From: Hyphomicrobium facile
Lineage (GTDB): Bacteria; Pseudomonadota; Alphaproteobacteria; Rhizobiales; Hyphomicrobiaceae
DNA length: 64,000 bases
NCBI RefSeq assembly: GCF_900116175.1
Contig: NZ_FPCH01000004.1
Coordinates: 186,001 to 250,000 of the forward strand
Reading direction: 5' to 3'
Positions 7,736 to 15,061 of the stretch are shown here, piece after piece. Position numbers and translations under genes: made by a program. Position 1 is the stretch's first letter. Every line of letters starts with the position of its first letter. Below the pieces are notes generated by a model that was not told the DNA's origin, did not search any database, and was given only the letters and a program-made list of their open reading frames with translations.

Positions 7736-9421
7736 TCAGAACTTGCTGCGCAGCTCCGTACGGACCCCGAAATTATCTTCGGCCCCTTCCTGGATCTGAT
7801 AAGTCGCATCGGCGCGGAACAGCCACGACCTGGTGAGCGGGATCTGATAGCGAGCGCCGAAGCCGTACTGTGCGCCCTTGGGACCTATATTGTCATTCTC
7901 GAAGGGCTGCACCGTCGCCACCTCGAAGACGATCTGCTGATCCAGATTGAAGAGATACTGCACGCCAAGCGCGCCGCCGAAGGTATTGGAGGCCGTGTCG
8001 TCGAGCTTCGGGTAGCCCGTCAGGGCGTCGGTCTCGAAGTTGATGCCGACGTTCTTCAGTATGCCCGCGTTGTTGCCATCGACCAGGGGCTCGGGGTTCC
8101 CAACGCCAACAAAGAAGTTCGCGTATGGAAGAAGCGTGCTCGGCAAAGGCGTGATCAAGCTGTTCTCTGAAATGAGGGCAACGCCGTCGCCATTTCCGCG
8201 GCCATCCTCCCCGAAGTTCGCGAACAAGCGGGTCGAGTTTGAGATCGTGTTGGCATAGCGCCGAGTATATGCGGCCGTCAGGAAATGCTGCTCGACGCCG
8301 TCCTGAACACCGGTGCCCTGTAGAAAGCCATAACCCGCTTCGACATAGCCGTTGAAAGCGTCGGCGAAGGCCGTGACGCCGAAGAGGTTGGCATTGTTGT
8401 TGTCGACTTTGCCGTTTGCATTCACGAAGCTGGCGTTGTCGATGTTGTCGAAGCCCGCGAAGAAGGTAATGTCGAAGTTGGAGAGACCGAGTGCCGCCGA
8501 ATTCCGCGCGGGCAGCGTCACCGCACCACCCAGGATCGCGTCATTCGCCCAGATCCCGTTCTGCAGGAACAGTGGGAAGAGACCGACGGTGAAGGGCAAG
8601 TCGAACGAGGCGTGCTGTCCGGTCATGCCGGAATAAATGGAACCCGCGTCACCCTCGAAGTACAGAATCTGCGGAGTGAAATCGAACTCACCGTTGAACT
8701 TCTGATCGCCATCGCGGCCGCCGAACTCGAAGCGAGTAAATTTCGCGTTGCCGTCCTGAAACGGCGTGAAGAACGCGTGGATGCGTTCTGTTGCCGTGAG
8801 CTTGAAATCGACGTCGAGATTCAACCGCGTCGCGACCTGCGCGATATCCTTGCCGTTATTGCGATTGTAGGCGATGGCTGTCCGCCAATCCCCGTAGACG
8901 GCGAGCCCCGGAAGCAGCGGGTTCAATTTCCCGAGGACCGTGCTGCTCTCGTCGTATATTCCCGAGGTGTATTGCTCGCGGCCAATCTCGAGCAGCGGAC
9001 GCGGCGGCTCGACTGCGGTTTTCCCGCCATAGATGTCGGCTTGTTCCTCGGAGTCGTACGCGTGTGTGTACTGCGGATCGGAGCGGAAGGCGCTCTCGGT
9101 TGGTTTTGCTTTTTTGGGAGTCTTCTTGCCCTCTTCTGGTTTCGCGTTCGATTTGTCCGCGTCGCCGACATCGGCGCCGAGGTACTGCTTTGCAACGATT
9201 GTCTCGTTGTAGCGTTTCCCTACGGACTGGGACGCGGCTGGAGACTCGCTGGACAAAGTCGTAATCCAGCTCTCGTCTTTGCCGGTCTCGGCGCCGCTTT
9301 CACGGGGTTCAGTTTTTGCGGTCGTGCCGGACATCGTCAGATAGCTTCCGGCCATCAGAACAATAGCAGCAGTCGTCACACTCGTTCGGTATCGAAGGTT
9401 GCCCTTCGCATCGCAGGTCAT
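7736..9421 (-). CDS. Predicted outer-membrane beta-barrel protein next to multiheme cytochromes
   Basis: A 561-residue protein with an N-terminal signal-like segment (TTAAIVLMAGSYLTMSG, about residues 17-33), a charged low-complexity region to about residue 110, then repeated amphipathic strands such as TRLNLDVDFKLTATERIHAFF, FEFGGRDGDQKFNGEFDFT and GFGARYQIPLTRSWLFRADA. It ends in ELRSKF: a C-terminal Phe is the typical outer-membrane insertion signal. I do not recognise it as MtrB/PioB, which are longer and carry an N-terminal CxxC. It lies behind the pentaheme cytochrome gene on the same strand (125 bases apart), which suggests a shared job in moving electrons across or to the outer membrane; this is inference. 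Confidence 0.65.
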   Translation of the reverse strand: MTCDAKGNLRYRTSVTTAAIVLMAGSYLTMSGTTAKTEPRESGAETGKDESWITTLSSESPAASQSVGKRYNETIVAKQYLGADVGDADKSNAKPEEGKKTPKKAKPTESAFRSDPQYTHAYDSEEQADIYGGKTAVEPPRPLLEIGREQYTSGIYDESSTVLGKLNPLLPGLAVYGDWRTAIAYNRNNGKDIAQVATRLNLDVDFKLTATERIHAFFTPFQDGNAKFTRFEFGGRDGDQKFNGEFDFTPQILYFEGDAGSIYSGMTGQHASFDLPFTVGLFPLFLQNGIWANDAILGGAVTLPARNSAALGLSNFDITFFAGFDNIDNASFVNANGKVDNNNANLFGVTAFADAFNGYVEAGYGFLQGTGVQDGVEQHFLTAAYTRRYANTISNSTRLFANFGEDGRGNGDGVALISENSLITPLPSTLLPYANFFVGVGNPEPLVDGNNAGILKNVGINFETDALTGYPKLDDTASNTFGGALGVQYLFNLDQQIVFEVATVQPFENDNIGPKGAQYGFGARYQIPLTRSWLFRADATYQIQEGAEDNFGVRTELRSKF

Positions 9422-9546
9422 AAGGAAGCTCCCACTTCATGCCCCTGGCTCGTGCGTTCGAGTTTCAGGAGACTTCAGAGAGGCTTCGGACCCGCTATTT
9501 TGGCCCCTTGGCGGGACCAAATCCGAAACACTCGGCTCTTTGATTT

Positions 9547-11430
9547 TTATCCTTTCACGTCGACATCGACGGCGAAGTCATGGAAGTTCATGATCCGCTC
9601 GTTCATGCTCTGCTCCATGGCCCTGGTGGCACCGACGAAGCGCATGAAATAGATAGGCTCGGCACGGCTACGCATGCGGAACGCAAGGCGATATTTGCCG
9701 GGCTTTTTGATCAACTTTCCAGGTACCGAATATTTGGCCACCTTCTCCCCTAGCGGCGCCAGAGAATGGTTCTCCATGCGCACGAGCGGCGGATGATTGA
9801 GAACCGTGGTCGGGATTTGCGGCGGACGAAGGTGCGGCAACTGATCGATATCGAAGTTTACCGGCAGGTACATCTCCCGGTCCGTGCCCTTGACGTTGGT
9901 CGTCAGGAATTTGGTTTGAAAATTCACCAGCATTTGATCGGTGTCGATGCGGCCAGCCGCGACGTCCAAACTATGTAGATCCGCCATGTCCCCGTTGCTG
10001 TCGACGTAGCCCGACTCCCAGATGTTCTTCCCATCAGGATCGACGAGGGCGACGTTCACCCAAAGCTGCGGTTGCGCACCGAGCGAGCCGGACGGCAGGT
10101 TGTGCCCCGTATTGACGTTCTTGATCTTGTAGGAGAACGCCAGCTCTTTACCGATCCGCGGTGTGCCCTGGACATAGGGACCGTCGACCTTGCTGCTGTT
10201 CTCCATCACCTCGCGCCGGAGCTTGTCACGCTCGTCGAGCTTCTTCAGATTTTCATCGATGATCTCACGGGCATCTTCGCGATCGCTCGCATCGGCCCAT
10301 CGCTTTGGAAAATCGACCTTGATCTTTCCAGCCGCAACCTTGTCTTCGAACTTCCGGCTACCCCAGCCGGCGCGCCAGTCGAACTCCAACCAGTCCTTGA
10401 TACTCGTGGCCTGCGCCTTCGTGTTGTGCGGGAAGATACCAGGGTGCGCGATAGAATAACCCGGACCGATAAACCGGTGGTTTGCGTGCTTGCGCCCGGG
10501 GTTGACCTCTTTGCCGCCGACGATCGCAGAAGGCGCGGTCGCATACCCGTCGGGCTTCCCCGGCGTTTTGCCCATATGGCAATCCTGGCAGCTGACGCCG
10601 GCTTTGCGTGCCGGGCTGTCGCGATATTGATCCCAGACGATTTCCAACTTGATGCCGAGGTTGACCGCAACCTGATGGCAGCTGACGCAGAACTCCGACT
10701 TGGTGATCTGATCGTTGGTGATCATGCCCTCGTGAATGTCGTTGCCGCGCCCGTCGGCACCCGTTTTGACGGAGTAGGTATCCTTGTTGGCGAGCACGTC
10801 TTTGATGACGCTCTTTTCGCCGCTGCCGTAGACAGGCTCGTAGATTTTTCCGGGCTCGATCCGGCGCTCGCCGTTGACCTTGCCGTACTGCTCCTTGACC
10901 CGGTGACAGGTGATGCAGGTTACGCCCTCGCGCGAGATCTGACTGCGCTCCCAGAGTGGCGCTTCGCGGGCTTCGCCGATCTGCGTGCCGACCTGTTGAT
11001 GGCATCGCACGCAAAAAGTGCCGACCGTTCCTTGAGTGAGCGATTGGAACTTCTGCTCGAACTTATGGAACATCGGAGATATCGACGCATAGGCATGCTG
11101 CGACGACGACCACTCTTCATAAATCTGCTTGTGACAGGCGCCGCATTGCGCGGCTGTAGGATATAGAGACTCGTCGACGCCCTGGCCGCTGTGCGGATCG
11201 GACTTGGACTTTACGATCTCGATGCTCGTCCCTTTGGCTGCCGCGCTGCCGCCGGCAGCTTCGCTATTCTGCGCGAATTTCAGTCCCGAACGACTCTGTT
11301 GAGTTTGACTTTGTGCCTCGGCGAATGAGCGAGACCCTGCGACGGCATCTTGCCGAGAGAACGTAACGCAGACCAGCATCGTGCCTGCCCATGCGCAGGC
11401 AAGCAGTGAAACACGCGAAACTTGTACCAT
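9547..11430 (-). CDS. Pentaheme c-type cytochrome, cytochrome c554-like
   Basis: A 627-residue protein with a signal peptide (LLACAWAGTMLVCVTFSRQDAVA, cut near residue 32) and five CxxCH heme sites at about residues 96, 140, 172, 248 and 281 (CGACH, CVRCH, CITCH, CVSCH, CQDCH). The heme part matches the cytochrome c554 / multiheme family. From about residue 350 a heme-free region follows, with a GHNLPSG motif near residue 440 and predicted beta-strands, which may be a sandwich domain for partner binding. It should be periplasmic or at the outer membrane. The divergent gene across an AT-rich gap is the 2Fe-2S reductase; the next gene on its own strand is the beta-barrel. Confidence 0.85.
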   Translation of the reverse strand: MVQVSRVSLLACAWAGTMLVCVTFSRQDAVAGSRSFAEAQSQTQQSRSGLKFAQNSEAAGGSAAAKGTSIEIVKSKSDPHSGQGVDESLYPTAAQCGACHKQIYEEWSSSQHAYASISPMFHKFEQKFQSLTQGTVGTFCVRCHQQVGTQIGEAREAPLWERSQISREGVTCITCHRVKEQYGKVNGERRIEPGKIYEPVYGSGEKSVIKDVLANKDTYSVKTGADGRGNDIHEGMITNDQITKSEFCVSCHQVAVNLGIKLEIVWDQYRDSPARKAGVSCQDCHMGKTPGKPDGYATAPSAIVGGKEVNPGRKHANHRFIGPGYSIAHPGIFPHNTKAQATSIKDWLEFDWRAGWGSRKFEDKVAAGKIKVDFPKRWADASDREDAREIIDENLKKLDERDKLRREVMENSSKVDGPYVQGTPRIGKELAFSYKIKNVNTGHNLPSGSLGAQPQLWVNVALVDPDGKNIWESGYVDSNGDMADLHSLDVAAGRIDTDQMLVNFQTKFLTTNVKGTDREMYLPVNFDIDQLPHLRPPQIPTTVLNHPPLVRMENHSLAPLGEKVAKYSVPGKLIKKPGKYRLAFRMRSRAEPIYFMRFVGATRAMEQSMNERIMNFHDFAVDVDVKG

Positions 11431-11914
11431 CGCCCCCAGTCCAGACTGCCCATACCCGTTGGGCAGAACTCAAAATTGCATTGATCGCGCGAAATGCAGT
11501 CCGATTTATGCGATCCCCCGTTGGAAACAAAACAATAGGGGAAACGGGGCAGCGATATGGCCAGATTTAATAGCGGACGAAATTGAATATAGTTAATTCG
11601 GAATCGAAAAAACGTTTCTATTCCACTCGATGTGAATATAAAAGGAATTATGCTCATCTAAATAATTATAGACATCGCCGACAAGCCATTGAAGTAGCGA
11701 CACGTTTTAAGTCAGCGCGTTCTTGTCGTAGCGAGCAAAACATAGATGGCAGCCAGCGTTCCGCTTAATGCATAATTCGAGTTTATTCGCAGAAATAATT
11801 CGCCTTCAATCCATGTTTCATTTTATTCGATCCGCCGGGGGCCATTGTCTAACCATAATAGATGGATAGCTCCCCAATTCCGAATTCCTTGAAACGGCAA
11901 GAATTGAGCACGTG
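11431..11914. promoter_or_regulatory. AT-rich divergent intergenic region between pentaheme cytochrome and reductase
   Basis: About 480 bases with no gene. The middle (11560-11890) is much richer in A and T than its surroundings, and both flanking genes are transcribed away from it, so it must hold both promoters. I could not identify a convincing consensus for a known regulator. Confidence 0.5.
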
Positions 11915-12991
11915 ATGGCAGGTAGCCATAAAATTACGATCGATGGGAAAAGCTTTGAGGCACGCCCTGGTGAGTTGCTGCTAGACGCAGCTCTGAATAA
12001 CGGCATCGACCTGCCTTACGATTGCCGCGCCGGACACTGCGGCACATGCTGCGTTCGGCTGGTTTCGGGCGACGTCGAAGGCGGCGAAGGCTCCGAGCCC
12101 GGCATCGTTCATGCGTGCCAGTGCCGCATCGCCAGTAACGCGGTCCTGGAGAGCAACCGCCAGACAAATATCCGAGCCGTCGAAGGCGTGTTGAGTTCGC
12201 TGCGTCCCCTGTCCTCCGAGGTGATCGAGGTCGGCATCAAGACTGACCGCGCGCTGCCGTATCATGCTGGACAGTATGCGCAGGTGTGCTTCAAGGGCTA
12301 TCCGCGCCGTCCCTTCAGCATCACTCATCCCCTGCGCGGCGATCCGGACACGAGTTCTATCTGGTTTCATGTCCGTCGCATGAAGGGCGGCCGTGTCACC
12401 TCGTCGCTCGGCAAGCGCATCACGCCGGGACATCGAGTGACTTTGACCGGGCCGTACGGCTCGGCACATTTGCGGCCCAATCTGGAAGGCCGCCTCATTC
12501 TCGTCGCCACCAATACCGGCTTCGCACCGATCTGGTCGATCGCCGTCGCCGCTTTGCGAGAGAGGCCGGAGCGAAGGATGATGATCATCGCCGGCGGCCG
12601 TACCCTCGAGTCTCTATATATGGGCCAAGCCCTCGTGAAGCTCGCGCGTTTCCCCAACGTCCTCGTCGTGCCTGTCTGCAGTTCGCCGCAGGCTTTGCCG
12701 AACGCCATCATGCCCGGCCGGCCGACCGACTATCTGCCGCGGCTGTTGCCGACCGATGTTCTCTACGCCTGCGGCGCGCCGGGAATGGTCGAGTCAGTCA
12801 AAAACATCGCCGCGCATGTTGGTGCGACCTGCCATGCGGATCCGTTCCTGCCGAACGCCGATGGCACGAGCGAAGGCGGCGTTCTGACCCGGGCGATAAA
12901 AAAACTCGCCGTGCCCCTCAGCCGCCCGAAGCGTAATCCGGATTTCGATCGCTCCCGCGACCTCGCAATCACGTTCGATACGAGCGCTTAA
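11915..12991 (+). CDS. 2Fe-2S ferredoxin / flavin / NAD(P)H oxidoreductase
   Basis: A 358-residue three-domain reductase. Residues 1-85 are a plant-type ferredoxin with CRAGHCGTC and a fourth Cys in VHACQCR. Residues 90-190 form an FAD-binding domain with the RRPFSITHPL flavin motif (RxYS type). Residues 190-300 carry the NAD(P)H domain (LILVATNTGFAPIWSIA, CGAPGMVESV). This layout is that of MmoC, phenol hydroxylase reductase and similar enzymes that pass electrons from NAD(P)H to one-electron acceptors. There is no oxygenase nearby; instead tetraheme, diheme b and decaheme genes follow in the same direction, suggesting it feeds or drains that chain. A GTG lies one codon upstream of the ATG chosen. 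Confidence 0.85.
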   Translation: MAGSHKITIDGKSFEARPGELLLDAALNNGIDLPYDCRAGHCGTCCVRLVSGDVEGGEGSEPGIVHACQCRIASNAVLESNRQTNIRAVEGVLSSLRPLSSEVIEVGIKTDRALPYHAGQYAQVCFKGYPRRPFSITHPLRGDPDTSSIWFHVRRMKGGRVTSSLGKRITPGHRVTLTGPYGSAHLRPNLEGRLILVATNTGFAPIWSIAVAALRERPERRMMIIAGGRTLESLYMGQALVKLARFPNVLVVPVCSSPQALPNAIMPGRPTDYLPRLLPTDVLYACGAPGMVESVKNIAAHVGATCHADPFLPNADGTSEGGVLTRAIKKLAVPLSRPKRNPDFDRSRDLAITFDTSA

Positions 12992-13020
12992 GGCTCGCCG
13001 ACGCAAGGCTCGACACCACT

Positions 13021-14079
13021 GTGGTTCTAGATCGTTTGAGTTTCAGTTCTTCGCTTCCCGGCACACGGCGCCTTTCTCGCCTCGCCTACTTTCTCTCCGC
13101 CTCGCTGATCATGTGTTTTGCCGCGTGTGGCGCGGCCCTATCCGATGCCGCGCAGGTCGTCGGGCCGAATGCCTGCGCCGAGTGCCACAAGCAGGAAACC
13201 GAAGCCTGGAAGACAACGCACCATTTCAAAACGTTTCGAGATCTTCCGCGCAACGGCGAAGCGAAGAAAATCGCCGATAAAATGGGAGTGAGACGCATCA
13301 AATCGGAAGGGTTGTGCGTCACTTGTCACTTCACGGTTCAGCAGAAGGACGACGGCAAAGAGCCTGTCGCAGGCATCTCCTGCGAGTCTTGCCACAGCGC
13401 GGGCAAAGACTGGATCAAAGTTCACAGCAGCTACAGCGGCAAGACCGCAAAGACAGAGACGAAAGCCGAGGCAGCAGCACGCTGGAAACTTGCCGATTCC
13501 AAAGGGATGATAAGGACCAGCGCAATCTACCAGCTGGCGAAGAACTGCTACGGCTGCCACGTCGTGCCGCAAGAAGAACTCGTGAACAAAGGCGGCCATC
13601 GCGCCGGCAGCGCCTTCGATCTGGTTTCCTGGTCGCAGGGCGAGGTGCGCCACAATACTTGGTATTCCAAAGGCAAGGAGAACGCCGCCGCGAACACGAC
13701 GCGCAGGCGGATGCTCTATCTTGTCGGCCTTGGCGTTGAACTCGAGACGTCCTTGCGCGGCGTCGCTAAAGCCACGGTGAGAAAGCCTTACGCGTTCTTC
13801 ATGGCCCAGCGCGTTGACCGGGTACGAAAGCAACTTGCCGCTGCGGCGAAAGCAGCGCCGAACGTGCCAGAAATCGCCAAGTTGGTCGAATATGCCCATT
13901 CGGCATCGCTGAAACTCAACAATGAGCGCCTGCTGACCGCTGCTGCCGATAGCGTTTCCAAGCTGCTCACGGGCCTCACCGAAAAATACGACGGCAGCAC
14001 GATGGCCGGGCTCGATGCGCTCATTCCGGGACCGGAGAAGTACGTGGGGACAGTGAGGCAACCGAGTGCAACCAACTGA
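13021..14079 (+). CDS. Tetraheme cytochrome c, cytochrome c554-like
   Basis: A 352-residue exported cytochrome with four CxxCH sites at about residues 52, 99, 121 and 176 (CAECH, CVTCH, CESCH, CYGCH). Cytochrome c554 of nitrifiers is also a tetraheme protein, and the AWKTTHH segment after the first site fits that family. The N-terminus has a hydrophobic export segment, LAYFLSASLIMCFAACGAA; the FAAC part is close to a lipobox, so it may be a lipoprotein, but this is uncertain. The C-terminal half is heme-free and helical. It starts at GTG 13021, 29 bases after the reductase stop, so an operon is likely. Confidence 0.82.
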   Translation: MVLDRLSFSSSLPGTRRLSRLAYFLSASLIMCFAACGAALSDAAQVVGPNACAECHKQETEAWKTTHHFKTFRDLPRNGEAKKIADKMGVRRIKSEGLCVTCHFTVQQKDDGKEPVAGISCESCHSAGKDWIKVHSSYSGKTAKTETKAEAAARWKLADSKGMIRTSAIYQLAKNCYGCHVVPQEELVNKGGHRAGSAFDLVSWSQGEVRHNTWYSKGKENAAANTTRRRMLYLVGLGVELETSLRGVAKATVRKPYAFFMAQRVDRVRKQLAAAAKAAPNVPEIAKLVEYAHSASLKLNNERLLTAAADSVSKLLTGLTEKYDGSTMAGLDALIPGPEKYVGTVRQPSATN

Positions 14080-14155
14080 TCTCGGCGCGATGTCGGCATC
14101 AGCCGCCTGACACGCACGATGGGGGAATGACGATGAATGATTTTGGCGGGCCGCC

Positions 14156-15061
14156 GTGAAATTCGTGGCGCGGCGCGCGGCCAACGGGTCTGTGGGAGTA
14201 CGCTCTCCCGGCTCGATGCGAGGGGTCAGCGGCCAGGCAATCACAGCGATACTGATCGTCGCCATCTCCGGCGGCCTATTCTGGCTTGTCGAAATCTACA
14301 CCTCTGCACTTCGCGACCCACGCTATCTCGACGGCTGGCTTCTGGCCGGTGGAATGAGCCTGCAGCTCTTCTTTCACGTCGCCACCAAAACGGGCCGGCT
14401 ATCGCCAAAATCCATCATGCGGTGGCGGACGTTCCATATTTTCGTGGGCTACCTGCTGGTCGCAGCATTCCTTTCACATTCGAATTTCGCCCTTCCGAAT
14501 TCGGCTTTCGATTGGACGTTGTGGACAGGCTTCGTGCTCGTAACTCTGAGCGGGCTTTTCGGCACCTATCTGGCTTGGTCGCTTAAGACCAAGAGCCGCG
14601 TCGACGAGCGCATTGGGTATGACCGCATTCCCGCGCGCGTCGCTGAACTCGCGCAAGATGTGAAAGCAGTCGTTGCAATGCCCGATCCGTCTGCCGACGC
14701 GATCGCGTTGCCCGCGGCGCCCTATGACGCCTGGATCACAGATCTCTACACCAACCACCTGCAGGACTTTTTCGAGGGGCCGCGCAATTTCTCGTCCCAT
14801 CTGGTCGCTTCGCAACGCCCGCTCAAGCGGCTGATCGACGAAATCAATCACCTCGCGCCCTACGTTGACGCTCAGGGCCAGGAAAAGCTTTCCAGAATCT
14901 GGAACCTGGTAACCGAAAAAGATGCGCTCGATTTCGCGCGCGTCCATTTCGGGCTCACCAGGGCCTGGCTATTTGTACATGTGCCCGTCACCTACGGGCT
15001 GTTCGTGCTCTCGGTGCTGCACGTCCTCGTCGTCTACTCCTACGCGTCGGGGGCACTGTGA
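14156..15061 (+). CDS. Integral membrane diheme cytochrome b-like protein
   Basis: A 301-residue protein with membrane helices at about 29-48, 59-78, 92-110, 120-140 and 270-296, and a soluble loop of about 120 residues between the fourth and fifth. Helix 3 has His94 and His108, helix 5 has His275 and His289; both pairs are 14 apart, the spacing that binds two stacked b hemes in cytochrome b and related quinol or ferric reductase proteins. A further His74 lies in helix 2. I infer that it carries electrons across the cytoplasmic membrane, exchanging them with quinone or with the periplasmic multiheme cytochromes encoded on either side. It starts at GTG and its TGA overlaps the ATG of the next gene. 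Confidence 0.7.
   Translation: MKFVARRAANGSVGVRSPGSMRGVSGQAITAILIVAISGGLFWLVEIYTSALRDPRYLDGWLLAGGMSLQLFFHVATKTGRLSPKSIMRWRTFHIFVGYLLVAAFLSHSNFALPNSAFDWTLWTGFVLVTLSGLFGTYLAWSLKTKSRVDERIGYDRIPARVAELAQDVKAVVAMPDPSADAIALPAAPYDAWITDLYTNHLQDFFEGPRNFSSHLVASQRPLKRLIDEINHLAPYVDAQGQEKLSRIWNLVTEKDALDFARVHFGLTRAWLFVHVPVTYGLFVLSVLHVLVVYSYASGAL

Noticed and set aside
7736-9421. Calling the beta-barrel protein MtrB or PioB
   Set aside because: It is shorter than those proteins, has no N-terminal CxxC, and I cannot align a family signature.
8612-9652. A 346-codon plus-strand frame opposite the outer-membrane barrel gene
   Set aside because: No domain, low-complexity parts, and it overlaps two better supported minus-strand genes.
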